Source: Ichthyophis bannanicus (Eukaryota > Chordata > Amphibia > Gymnophiona > Ichthyophiidae). Taken from it: a stretch of DNA of 64,000 nucleotides. Shown here piece after piece: positions 50,135 through 60,659 of the stretch (its first letter is position 1; each line of letters starts with the position of its first letter). Position numbers and translations under genes: made by a program. The notes beneath the pieces were generated by a model that did not search any database, had not been told where the DNA came from, and saw only the letters and a list, made by a program, of their open reading frames with translations. The stretch covers positions 1,072,741,640 to 1,072,805,639 of the forward strand of contig CM066031.1 in the NCBI GenBank assembly GCA_033557465.1, written 5' to 3'.

Positions 50135-51740
50135 CGACATTGGAAAACACAAAAAAAAAAATGAAAGAAAAAAAAATGAATAAAGCCAAAAGACCCCTTT
50201 TCTCTTTCTGCTGCTGCTGCTTGTGTCATTCGGTCAGTGCTGCTCTAATGCAGGGCCAGTGTTACCATTAGGCAAAATAGGCAGTCACCTAGAGCACTGA
50301 CCCTCTGGGAGCACTCATTGCCTCCACTGTCACCCCTCTTGGGACAGGCAGCTGTGGAAATGGCCTCAAACAGTCCTTTGGTGCTTACCTTTAAACTTCA
50401 GTGCCAGGGGGCTGTGTGCTTCCACCCCCTCTCCTATGCCCGATGTTGACTTCCTGCTGCAAACAGGTCTGTAAACCGTGTAAATGTCTTTGAATATCAG
50501 GCCCAAAATGCATAAACATAAAATAAGGAGAAACAAATATATAAATAAGTCAACATGACTAGGACCTCCAGCCAAGGCTGTAACATATGGCTTTGTGGGT
50601 GTCTTTGGGTGTTCTGCTACCAGCTTTGGCATGCAGTTCCTAACAACTCGATAGTGTGGGAGAAACTGAACTCAGCGCAGTGGATGGACACTACCAGTCT
50701 ACCACCACTAACGAGCCTTGAGCTCTCTCTTCAAAATTCTTTTCAAATTTCCAGTAATGTACTCGTTTGGAGGTTCCAGCAAGGGGCTCAGCTACTGTTA
50801 CATCCTTGACCAAAGAATGGTATTTCTGTGAGCAGGGATGAGCTGGCCTTCTTGAAATACTTTAGGACCTTGTAGCCAATCTAAATGCTATGCTAGTCTC
50901 CTTGCCATTTTACCCCTCTCAAAGTGCCTTGGTTGTGTTTGTACCAATTGTGGTGCTGCTTTGCCCTCTTCCCCTATCTTTGTGCTGTTTGTATTGCTTT
51001 GCCTTTCTGTTACTGGTTTCTAGTATTCATCCTCTTACTGTATGTACTCTTTGCCCCTCTTCAGGTGCCCATGGGGGGGGGGGGGTTATAACACTCTTGA
51101 TGGCTTGTAGTGCAGTTATAGATTCCTGCCATCAGGTTTCAAGCTAGTTTGATTGAAAATAGATGGCAAACCTGACTGTTGTACTGCAAACTAGCTTCTC
51201 CCATAGATTTTAATGAGAACAAATAAGGTGACTACACGAATAGTTTGGTTCCCGAAGACTAACCTAACAGGTATATTCTGACATACAAACACGAGCCCAA
51301 AAATATTTCCTAACAGGTATATTCTGACATACAAACACGAGCCCAAAAATATTTGTTGTGCAGATTCCTACAACTTGCTACTGAAGTACTCTATATTCCT
51401 GCATGTTGGAATAGTGAATATTCTGAAAGAAGTGAATGCATTTTATTACAGATGGTTAGAAGAGTATCCATGGCTATTCTTGTATGGCTACCCTTTCATG
51501 GGTACCGCCGCTACATGCTCTGATACTAACCAATTAGCATCAGGGATTTCCGGGAGCAGTACCTGGGGATAACCAGTCAGCATCGATATTCAGCCGCTGA
51601 CCGGATATACCTCAATGGCAAAAGCTAGGCACAGAAAACGCTGCCCTAACTTTCACTGCCAAAACTAACTGGGCAGCAGCTGAATATCACCACTGCCCTG
51701 TTAGCTTCCTGCTTCGGCCACAAACCCAGATATTCCCAGA
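50135..51740. other. No gene recognised; one local tandem duplication
   Basis: The only clear structure is a 46-bp perfect tandem duplication at 51263-51308 and 51309-51354 (CCTAACAGGTATATTCTGAC...). A hAT-MITE-like end CAGGGCCAGTGTTACC lies near 50253. Confidence 0.45.
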
Positions 51741-51847
51741 CCCTAGGGCAGCGATGGCGAACCTATGGCACGCGTGCCAGCTGTGGCACGCGAAGGCCTT
51801 GCAGCTGGCACGCCTGAAGGTCCGCAATTGAAAAAAAAAAAAAACCT

Positions 51848-52230
51848 GTCTGCTGCCGCTGTCGGGGCCGCCGCGGCAGAATCAAGCGTGCCGCGGGGCC
51901 CCCCTGTACCCGGCAGAGCCTGCTCTCCCCGTAGCAGCTGTCTCTTTGGAGCTGCAGTCTGACGCGCCGGCTTGCAGAGCGCGAAGGGAAGAGTTTCCCT
52001 TTCGCGACTCTGTTAAGCCCGCGGGGGCTGATGGGAACTTCCCATCAGCCCCCGCGGGCTTAACAGAGCAGCGAGGGAGAAACTCTTCCCTCGCGCTCTG
52101 CAAGCCGCGCGTCTGACTGCAGCTCCAAAGAGAGAGCTGCTACGGGGAGGGCAGGCTCTGCCGGGTGGGTACTGGGGGGCCCCGCGGCACGCTCTTTTCT
52201 GCCGCGGCGGCCCCGACCGCGGCAGCAGAC
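51848..52230. repeat. 383-bp GC-rich palindrome in hAT element B
   Basis: The arms meet at GGGAACTTCCC near 52039. The outer arms are TCTGCTGCCGC and GCGGCAGCAGA. Pairing is strong throughout, including CCCGCGGGGGCTGATGGGAA with its inverse. It corresponds to 11297-11664. Confidence 0.88.
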
Positions 52231-52255
52231 TGTTTTTATTTTTTTTTTTATTTTC

Positions 52256-53060
52256 CCGTGGGCTGGGCTGGGCGGGGGGGTGGGGGTTAGGAGTGGTGAT
52301 GGGCTGGGCTGGGCTGGGGGGGGTTAGGAGTGGTGATGGGCTGGGCTGGGCTGGGCTGGGGGGGGTTAGGAGTGATGAAGGGCTGGGCTGGGCTGGGCTG
52401 GGGGGGTTAGGAGTGGTGATGGGCTGGAGGGGGGGTTAGGAGTGGTGATGGGCTGGGCTGGGCTGGGGGTATTAGGAGTAGTGATGGGCTGGGGTGGGGG
52501 GTTTAGGAGTGGTGATGGGCTGGGCTGGGCTGGGGGGGTTAGGAGTGGTGATGGACACTGGGCTGGCGGGGGGGGTTAGGAGTGGTGATGGGCACTGGGC
52601 TGGCTGGGGGGGTTAGGAGTGGTGATGGGCGCTGGGCTGGGGGGGTTAGGAGTGGTGATGGTCGCTGGGGGGGCTTAAACTAAAAATTGAGTGATGGGGA
52701 TTAGGACTGGGAGTGGGCTGATGGGGAGGTTAGGACTGGAAATGGGCTGGTGGGATTAGGACTGGGAGTGGGCTATGGGGGGCTAGGACTGGTAATGGGT
52801 TGGGGGGGTTGCTAGGACTGGAAATGGGCTGAGTGGAAGGGGGCTTGAACTGCAAATAGCTGTTGGGGATGGGGCTTGGAATGGAAATGGGCTGAGGGGA
52901 AGTGGGTGGCTTGAACTGTAAATAGCTGATGGGGACGGGGCTTGGAATGGAAATGGGCTGAGGGGAAGTGGGGGGCTTGAAGAAGGGAATGGATGCTGGG
53001 TGAGACTGGAACTAGAAGGGAGCTGATGTTGGGGGAGGATTAGAATGGGATGGGGCTGGG
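52256..53060. repeat. G-rich minisatellite (TTAGGAGTGGTGATGGGCTGGG type)
   Basis: Units of about 30-45 bp with GGGGGTTAGGAGTGGTGATG grade into degenerate units with GGACTGGAAATGGGCTGATG. It is the complement of the array at 10330-11275. The G runs could form quadruplexes. Confidence 0.85.
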
Positions 53061-53244
53061 AGAGTAAAATGGAGAGGGGAAAAATATTTTGTGTAGGAGG
53101 GATGACAAATCTACAATTGGCCAGGTATTGGGAGAGTAATTGGGGATTGAGGATGGAGGGGTAAAATTTGTGTGGATGAAATAGGAATGAGGAAAGAGCA
53201 AAAGGAGAAAGATTAGTATGTTAAAGCAGATGTAGAGAGAGAGA

Positions 53245-53517
53245 ATGGAAAAAAAACTAGAAGAGAAGAAAGGACAAATGGACAGCAGACGATGGAGAGT
53301 TAGCAGAAAACATGAAGAAACCAGAAGAAAATGGCTGGACCAATTGCAACTGAAAAAAAATGCACAAAAGGTAGAAAGATATCTCTTTATTTTGAATTTA
53401 TTAACTGGAATATGTCAGCTCTGGGAAATGTGCATCATTAACATCTGCGCTTTGTTTGGTACAAGAGGAAATTCCTATTTGACGTTGCCACTTGTTCTCT
53501 TTCCCAGTATTCTCTGA
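53245..53517 (+). CDS. Small ORF shared with hAT element A, function unknown
   Basis: The 90-codon frame starts MEKKLEEKKGQMDSRRWR and is nearly identical to 10029-10331 over about 65 residues. The ends of the two frames differ because of small indels. I recognise no family; see the entry for element A. Confidence 0.3.
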   Translation: MEKKLEEKKGQMDSRRWRVSRKHEETRRKWLDQLQLKKNAQKVERYLFILNLLTGICQLWEMCIINICALFGTRGNSYLTLPLVLFPSIL

Positions 53518-53889
53518 AATGTATTGGTTTAATATTTGCAGTGTTGCCTTTTGATAGGTAGGGTATGGTGCTTTGTGAGTCTTGGTAATGCTGTCAGGAT
53601 ACGGCGGGTTTGCTATGGGTTCTAAATGGGCAGCGTTTGTAATAGTTCCTAATGTGCCTGGCGGTTGGCACTGGATTATAGTAATGTAGAAATCTTTTAG
53701 TCTTTCTTTATCCATACACTCATTAAGAGACATGTTTACTAAAAGTTAGTTTATGGTAACATTATGCAAATATTTATGCAAATAAGACCACTTATGCAAA
53801 TGACGTGCTGGCACTTTGAGGAAATTCTTTGGTTTTGTGCGGCAGTTTGGGCACTCGGGCTCAAAAAGGTTAGCCATCACTGCCCTAGG

Positions 53890-54036
53890 GGAACACAACC
53901 CACTTGTCTGGATTGGTCTAGCAGGATGATATGGAAACACAGACATTCAATACCGGGGCGTATATGGCCCCGGCATTGAATATTTGCGTTTCCATATCAT
54001 CCTGCTAGACCAATCCAGACAAGTGGGTTGTGTTCC
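53890..54036. repeat. 147-bp palindrome
   Basis: GGAACACAACCCACTTGTCT at the left is the exact inverse of AGACAAGTGGGTTGTGTTCC at the right. The inner arms ATTCAATACCGGGGC and GCCCCGGCATTGAAT also pair. It adjoins hAT element B and may join two inverted terminal segments of another retroelement. Confidence 0.85.
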
Positions 54037-54909
54037 TCTATCAGCTGATTGGTGGAGACAAAGAACCAATGAAAAGCCTAGGTTTCAGTGACATCATTCC
54101 CATGCCTCTATTCTCCTCAGCCACCAGAGGTCCCCTCGGTATTTCTTTGTCTCCAGCAGATGGTGGATGGATTTTTTCCTCTCTGAAGAAAATCGGAAGA
54201 TTGAGAAGAAAAGATTGATCAAACACTCATGAATGACCACCTTGAGGGTGACTCTCTCTCTTGAATGTGATATGGGAGGCTCTACTAGACTAAGGTCTTC
54301 TTGGTAGCCATAGGAGGAGGGAAAATTGGTTCAACGCCACACTCTTATCATGATAACAGCCTATTGAGCAGCCAGAAATTGGAAGGATCTGGAACAATGT
54401 AGCAGCCTCACACAACCTCTGTGCTCTCTCCCTCCTCCTCTTTTCCCTCTCCCCCATGCTCTCTTCCAAAGACCAGAAAGGCTCTCAGAGGGATTTGCCT
54501 ACCAGCCACCTTCAACGCAGTGCTACAAAGCCAATAAAAACCGTTTCAGAGGAGTAGAGCGGAACCCAGCATGGATTCTCCTCCTGGCGCTCTCAGTGGG
54601 TGAGTACCAAGGCTTGACCTCATCATTATCCTTGTTGAGGGTTCTTGCTTCCGTCTTCCTGGGGTGCAATTTGCAGTTGACCACTGGTGACCGTTGGCAT
54701 AGTGTGGGGGTTTCCTGCTGTTTCATGCATGTGTTAATAGTGTTTTACCTATTGTGCACCTGGCAATCGCATGTTCCACCCAAATAGCTCCAATACGTGT
54801 TCCTTCCTTAGCCCCTATAACGTGCATTGCAATAAAGCGCAGTTAATGCGTGCCTTTTGGGCTGCCGTGATCTTAGCGTGTGCTGTTGTGATACTTGCTT
54901 TAACTTTCT
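54037..54909. other. No gene recognised
   Basis: This could be the leader of the element whose coding remnant follows, but nothing shows this directly. Confidence 0.3.
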
Positions 54910-55190
54910 ATGTCTTCTTCCAAGAAACATTGTTTGACTTGTGGCAAGTGAGGTGCCTCATATTCTGATTCTGGACTGGTTTGGCATACCCAAGATGGAT
55001 GCACAGGTCACGGAGATTACCAGATGGACCTAGGGCCATCTCGCCCATTTTGCAGGAATGTTGTTCGCACAGGGCCCCACAATTCAGGGGTCCCAAGCCA
55101 ACTTCATCCAGCACATGTTGTTCGGCTCCCGGCAGGAATGGCTTCAGAGGGAGTCAGAGAGGCCCGAGGCCGCAGCTCACCTCTGCACAT
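54910..55190 (+). pseudogene. Possible DIRS-like gag N-terminus
   Basis: The frame starts MSSSKKHCLTCGK, with a C-x2-C pair, then a stop. Its beginning resembles the gag start of the DIRS copy here (MASSGFKKCDRCK). Only about 15 residues agree in style, so the assignment is weak. Confidence 0.3.
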
Positions 55191-55605
55191 CACCTGGAGT
55201 GAAGAGCGGTATTTTCCTTTACTCCAGCAGCTGTGTTCTTGTGGGGCATGCTGAGTACTTGGAAACAGGAAATGCCCTTTAACCTTGTGGGCGCCAGGAT
55301 CGACAAGAGCACAGCTGCCGGAGTGAGGGAAAATGCCACTCTTCACTCTGGCGACTGTGCAGAGGGGGCCTGGGCTTTGGGCCTCCTTGGCTCCTTCTGA
55401 AGCTGGTCAGACAGGCACAGAGCTCTTCTGGGGGGGGAGGCTAGGATTGGAAATGGCTGATGGGGGGCTTGGACTGGAAATGGGCTGATGGGAGGGATAG
55501 GACTGGAAATGGGCTGATAGGAGGTGCTAAGTGTAGGAACACCCATTTATTTCTATTGGTATAGTGGCATTTAACGCACATTAATATTTAGTAAACATGC
55601 CCCTA
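55191..55605. repeat. Fragment of the palindrome/minisatellite hAT family with a Harbinger-type end
   Basis: An inverted repeat with GAGTGAAGAGCGGTATTTTCC and its inverse is centred near 55275. It is followed by GGACTGGAAATGGGCTGATGGG units (55432-55530), as in elements A and B. It ends with TTTAGTAAACATGCCCCTAA (55588-55605), a reversed Harbinger-type terminus. Confidence 0.5.
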
Positions 55606-56089
55606 AGTCATTGCCAGGACAAAAGAGAGGCTTATGAAGGGCTCCTTTGAAAGCTGCCTAAAATTTTAGTTACAAACTACTATATTTGGTCAATTGTATT
55701 GAGCAAATCACTCCTGAAATAAATTAATTATATGCTCAAAACTTCACCTATTGGAAACCAAATGAAAAAAATGTTTTTAGGTACTCGGGTCTCAGTAAGA
55801 AACTACGCAGCTGTTTGTAAGGTCTGAGAATCACCACCTATATATTTTAAATAAAATAAACAAAATGTATGCAAATGAGCTCTCTCAATAAGTCTTAGGG
55901 GTATGTTTACTAAAACCCCGCTAATGTGCGGGCCGCGGTAGTGAGCGGATGCCATATAAGGAGTGGGCGTTCCGTCCTGAAAAAGAAAAGCCGTGATTGA
56001 CATATGCGCTAAGGTGCGCGGCGCCCATGTGCGCCCCGCACATTAGCGCATGAGGAAGCTGCGTGGGAGGCATATGTGGCGGGCTGATG

Positions 56090-56945
56090 TGCACACAGAA
56101 GAGCAGAGCCACAGCACAATGGTTAAGACACTGACCAATGGTGCAGGGATCAGGGGTTCAATCCTTCACAGTGCCCAATGAAGACAGCTGGCTGAGGCAT
56201 TAATTTATGAGGCATTTAAATAATGGGCAGCATAAGGCGGCGCGCTAATGTTTTCAGAGGCCTTTTAATACTGGGCGGCATAAGTGGTGCGCTGATGTGC
56301 CCACAGAAAAGCAGAGCCACAGCACAATGGTTAAGACACTAACCAATGGTAAAGAGATCAGGGGTTCAATCACCCACAGTGCTTGATGTAGACAGCTGGC
56401 TGAAGCATTACTTTAGGAGCTAGTCTAATATTGTGCAGCATAGGGTGGCACGCTGATGGGCATTAGGTGGCACCTTATTGATTTAGGAGGCGTTTTAATA
56501 TTGGGCGGCATAAGACGGCACGCTAATATGCCAGCACAAGAACAAAACCACAGCACAATGGTTAAAACACTAACCAATTATGCAGGGATCAAGGGTTCAA
56601 TTCCCCACAGTGCCCAATGAACAAGGCTGGCTGAGGCATTACATATTATGGGGAAGATTGCTTTTGGAGTCATTTTATGTTTATTTTAATTTTCACTACT
56701 AGCAAATGCACTCTCAAAGCGTGTTAACATGAGGCGGCCTATAAGGCACATTTTAAAGTGCACTGTCAGCCAAGGCACCCTAGAATGTTTGTTATGGCAG
56801 CACTGTGCAGTTTAAGGAATGGAAAGCATACATAGGTGCTGACAGGCAAGGAGGAGCAGCAGTGGAGCACAATGGTTACGGCACTGACTGCTGATACAGG
56901 GGTCATGAGTTTGCTCCCCAGTGTGCCTAATACGTAAGGCTGGCT
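56090..56945 (+). repeat. Four tandem units, about 210-310 bp apart, each with a tRNA-like cassette
   Basis: CACAGCACAATGGTTAAGAC recurs at about 56110 and 56318, with variants near 56550 and 56866. The first two starts are 208 bp apart. Each is followed about 35 bp later by a box-B-like GGGGTTCAAT(CC) and CACAGTGCC. CACAATGGTTAAG resembles box A and the D-arm; GGTTCAAT resembles box B. Between them recur GGCTGAGGCATTA and GGGCGGCATAAG. Cloverleaf folding is poor, so these are tRNA-derived repeats rather than tRNA genes. Confidence 0.7.
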
Positions 56946-57039
56946 GTGGCATCAGCTTGGCATTGTACATATGTTTCCCTGCAGCACTTTATTTTTAATT
57001 TATTAATTGCTGCCAGCAAACACGCCCTCACGTGCCGTA

Positions 57040-57240
57040 ATTGAAGGTGCCGTATAAGGCACCCTATAAGGCACTCCATAGGGCACATTATAAATTTCAC
57101 TGTCCGCCACAGCACCCTAAAATGTCCCCTATAGGGCACCCTATAAGTTGCATCACAGGATAATGTATAGTGCACCTTATATGGACGGGAACCATAAGGT
57201 GCCCTATAGGGCGCCCTATAAAGCACCCTCAGAGGCAACT
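57040..57240. repeat. Array of self-complementary CCCTATAAGGCACC motifs
   Basis: Short motifs in both orientations (GGCACCCTATAAGGCACTCC, CCTATAGGGCACC, GGTGCCCTATAGGGCGCC) repeat about eight times in 200 bp. Many are palindromic around TATA or CTATAG. I do not recognise the family. Confidence 0.6.
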
Positions 57241-57321
57241 TATGGGTACAGTACGCTGAGGGTGTTTTTGCTGGAATCAAAATATGTACATTAAAAAAAG
57301 GTAATGCATTGGACAACCCTA

Positions 57322-57405
57322 TCAAATAGCCCCACTGGGGGTTTGAACCCATGACCTTGGGCTTCACAGGCAGTGAAGTAACCATTGGGCTACAGCTCCA
57401 GAGCT
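57322..57405 (-). repeat. tRNA-like cassette, minus strand
   Basis: Reverse strand: TAGCCCAATGGTTAC (box A/D-arm), an anticodon-like arm CTTCA-CTGCCTG-TGAAG with GCC in the anticodon place, and GGGTTCAAACCC (box B). The acceptor and T stems do not pair properly, so it is not a functional tRNA gene. Confidence 0.6.
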
Positions 57406-59247
57406 ACTAGCAAGCTCCAGGCTGGCTGCAGAGAGCCTGCATGTCACCACACAGACAGGCTGTTGTGGTCACCAGGATAGGGTTAGCACACCCATACCCA
57501 TGTTGCACTGCACATGCAAATCAGCTGTCCACAGATAAACACAAGATGGGGAATGCACCCCCACAGCACCTCGGCCTGGTAGGGGGAAGTGACCATGTGC
57601 ACCCACACAGCACCTCGGCCTGGTAGGGGGTACTGACCATGTGTTTAACTGGCACAGAGTAGCTACACACCGTCACATTGTGCGGGTACTGTGCTCACCC
57701 TGAGTGTGCGGTGAGGCGCCCAGCACCAGGTCCACAGCACCTTCCATAGCTGCATAAGACCATGCCAGAGGTCCAAAGCAGTGTTAAACTGTAAGATAGG
57801 TACTTTCTGCAAAAACATTTTGGACATCTCTGTTGGTCTGTCTCAGTCAGGTATAGCTCTCTATGGACCCCTAGGTGGACCGTGTGCCACCCCCCTCCCC
57901 CCAGGGCCGAGAGTGGCAAACAGGGCCTTCCATCAATAGATCCACATTCTACCTCCCAGCAAAGGTGACAGTAGAGGGGACATCAACCCTGGTCCTGTTG
58001 AAGAACAGACACCCCACAGGGCAGCCAATGCAACTCTATACACATCCATAACACAATAGCAGACAGACATTAGGCCTGGATATGGTAAACTGCACCCCAC
58101 CACTATCTGATATTCTCCTGCAGCAAGTCATCATCCACTGCACCCTGCAAGCCACTCCATCAAGACACATACCAGCTGCAAGCAGTCTGCTAGTTAATCC
58201 ATAATGCATATTCCCAGTGGAGATGCATGCACCCAGAACTGGGATGTCAGCATACACAGCAAGCAGATAAATCAGTGACTGGGCACCAAAAGGAAACCCA
58301 TATCTATCACATGAGAAAAATACTATGTAGCACTATGGGTTGCCTAGCTATGCTGTGGTCACTGCACAGTCAGGGTGAGAGTGATCTCTCAGCAGGACAT
58401 ACTGAGGTCACCCTGTCTGTGTAGGTGGTGGCCGGGTACTAAAATGTCCCAATCAGTGCCCTATGCAGATGCACCCTGGCCAGGCCACCCTGTCAGGCCT
58501 ATACCCATGGTACCTTGCTCCTCATTATGCACATTGGCAGCCCAATACTGGCAACATTGCTGGCAGTGTGGGCTGTGGATGGTGTTTGCAGCCACCACAC
58601 TGGATAGACAGACAGCCACCCCCACACCTATGCCAGCATTGTGCTACTATGGAGGAGTTCAGCAGCCATACCCACCACACCAGTCCTGGGCACAGTACAG
58701 GCATGGATATGGTACGCAATACTGTTGGGGGTCACTCCCCAGGGTGGTAAACACTGTCAGAGACCAGACCTGCAGCACACACCGCAGACATCAGAATGAT
58801 TGTTATGGTGGAGCGCAATGAGCAAAATGTGCTTAACTTAGGAATTGATATCTGCCAGTTACCATGGGAAACGTTTGATAGCTGTGTACCATAGACCCAG
58901 GTGTAGGGTGGCATTGCTAAGGTATGCAACTGCTAGTATTGGGAGATACAGGCAGGGCCCAATGTCCTGCCTCTCCAGGAGACATTGGCCAATGGGGCCT
59001 GTGGGTGTGTGTGTGAGTGTGTCTGGCCCTGTTGGCTGCTGCTTTACGGCAGAGTATCCCAACTCCAGTCCTGGTGTTCCAAACACTGTTTGGGTTTTCA
59101 TGCTGTCCCTCATAAATATGCATGAGCTACATCTGCATACCATGCGGGTGGTGCATAGATGTGCAGCACAGGCATCTTTATTAGAGGCAGCATGGAACCT
59201 GAATGGTGTGGGGCCCTCCAGGACTGCATTTGGGAGACTCTGCTCTA
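57406..59247. other. Interior of the Harbinger-ended element, no gene
   Basis: CA-rich sequence with repeated ACAGCACCTCGGCCTGGTAG (57565 and 57607). A fragment of the palindromic MITE with AATATGCATGAG lies at about 59050-59235. The frames across 58.4-58.8 kb look like chance. Confidence 0.4.
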
Positions 59248-59950
59248 GGTAATGCGGCTGTTTATGGTGTCTGTGTTTGGTGTGGTAAAATATAGGCGTA
59301 TTAACCATGCGTAGGTTCTCAGCAATAAAGGTTTGTCCTTACTATCACGGTTTAGTTGTGGGAAAAATATGTGGACAGGATTGGCAGTAGCCCCAGCTGG
59401 CCTTTGAACCTGTGACCTTCTGTTCTTGCACACACTGTCTGTGTGCACTGCACCACTGTGTTGCCACAGATATGCTGTATTCGCTGGGGAGTCCATGACT
59501 GTACATCCAACAGAGCCTGTCTTGCGGTGGACGGTGCCAGCCTGCACAGGCCTAGGCCACTGTCTGCTGTGGCTTGCAGCCACTGCCTCCTCCACCACCT
59601 GTACCTTTCCGCCAACATGCAGACATGTCCTTATCTGGGTAAAAGCATATGACTTGATTGACTGGTGGCACTCCAGGACTGAATCAGGGTGACACGGCTG
59701 TAGGTAATGCCCATTGTTATGGTTTGTGTGTGGTGTAGGATAAAATATGGGTGTTTGAACCATGCTTATGTTCTCTGCAATAAAGGAGTGTCTTTACTAT
59801 CACTGTTTAGTGGTGGGTAAAAATGTGGAGCTTGGGTTGGCAGGAGCCCCAGCTGGGATTTGAACCTGTGACTCTCTGGTCTTACAGGCACTGGCTGTGT
59901 CTGTTGTACCACACTGTGGCCACAGAGATAGTGTAGTCCCTGGAGATAGG
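59248..59950. repeat. Tandem pair, period about 455 bp, each with a minus-strand tRNA-like cassette
   Basis: GGTAATG at 59248 and 59703 starts two similar units, with ATAAAATATGGGTGTTTGAACC, GCAATAAAGG and CCCCAGCTGG in each. The reversed box B (TTTGAACCTGTGA) lies at about 59403 and 59858, with the tRNA-like parts at 59388-59465 and 59848-59925. Confidence 0.65.
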
Positions 59951-60084
59951 AAACCTGGCCTGACGAGTCATAAACCCTGCTCTGCACAATATTACTGTGG
60001 GCTCATTTACCTTGTATGGAGACAAAAGTGCAAAGAAACCTCACAAATGACCTCGGAAAAAGGGGCAAACACCCATATCCAAGC

Positions 60085-60265
60085 TGGGCAACAGTGATAT
60101 CACTGGGCAACATTACACAACACTTCCAGGAAAGCTCCAATAAACCAAAATGATTTTTGAAAGGGTCTACGGAGCGTAGACCCTTCCAAAAATCATTTCT
60201 TTTTTTGGAGCTTTCCTGGGAGTGTTTTTTATTGTTGCCCATTGCTATCACTGTTGCCCAGCTGA
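60085..60265. repeat. Foldback around GGTCTACGGAGCGTAGACC
   Basis: AAATGATTTTTGAAAGGGTC pairs with GACCCTTCCAAAAATCATTT. The outer arms GCTGGGCAACAGTGATATCA and ATCACTGTTGCCCAGC pair as well. The arms are about 85 bp. Confidence 0.8.
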
Positions 60266-60659
60266 CCTATATTTTTTTCAATATTTCTTGTGGTCATTTT
60301 AAAGTTTTATTTGACATTTTGTTCTGTGCACATGTATCACACTGCTCACGTTTTGTAGGTTTCCCCGGTTTTGCTGTACATTGCTGACGTAAATGGTTTC
60401 TCTTCCCTTTAAATCGGCTCTAACGCGAGGTTTTCACTCGCGATATATTTTGGACCAAAATTCAGCCCCGCTTCTGTGCGGGGAGCCTCTCCCCTCCCAC
60501 TCTCCACCCATTGACCCCGTCCCCTCGCCCCTTGGGAGCCTTCCTCCGCCCTCGAAATGCCTTTCCACGCCTCTATCGCACATCAACGCGCCGTGCACTT
60601 TTGCGGGCGGCGCGCACGTGTTCCTTAGCTCAATTGCACGGTTTAGTAAACATACCCCA

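Larger units (their letters stand above)
51749..53882. mobile_element. hAT-type element B, non-autonomous, related to element A
   Basis: The left end is CAGCGATGGCGAACCTATGG and the reversed right end is CAGTGATGGCTAACC. The 8-bp duplication CCCTAGGG is at 51741-51748 and 53883-53890. The interior, in order, is the GC-rich palindrome, a G-rich minisatellite, a small ORF, and a region matching 9596-10100 of element A, all in inverted orientation relative to A. No transposase is present. Confidence 0.88.
55898..60658. mobile_element. Large Harbinger-ended element filled with tRNA-like cassettes
   Basis: The left end is GGGGTATGTTTACTAAAACC and the reversed right end is GGGGTATGTTTACTAAACCG, both of the same Harbinger type as the MITE at 3.9 kb. 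The flanking triplets are TTA on the left and ATA on the right, so the duplication is not perfect. A CR1 tail abuts the right end and may have changed it. The 4.76-kb interior has no convincing ORF. It contains tandem repeats, tRNA-like cassettes, foldbacks and MITE fragments. Whether this is one mobile unit or two unrelated ends is not proven. Confidence 0.5.

Noticed and set aside
52256..53060. CRISPR-like array
   Set aside because: The units are degenerate, directly adjacent and G-rich, without regular unique spacers, and the window is vertebrate-like.
58375..58821. 148-codon plus-strand frame rich in Gln, Pro, His and Trp
   Set aside because: It lies in the non-coding interior of the Harbinger-ended block and is overlapped by other chance frames in CA-rich DNA. 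No motif is seen.
56090..59950. Functional tRNA genes
   Set aside because: Box A and box B words are present, but acceptor and T stems do not pair, and the units are repeated within a larger repeat. Called tRNA-like cassettes instead.
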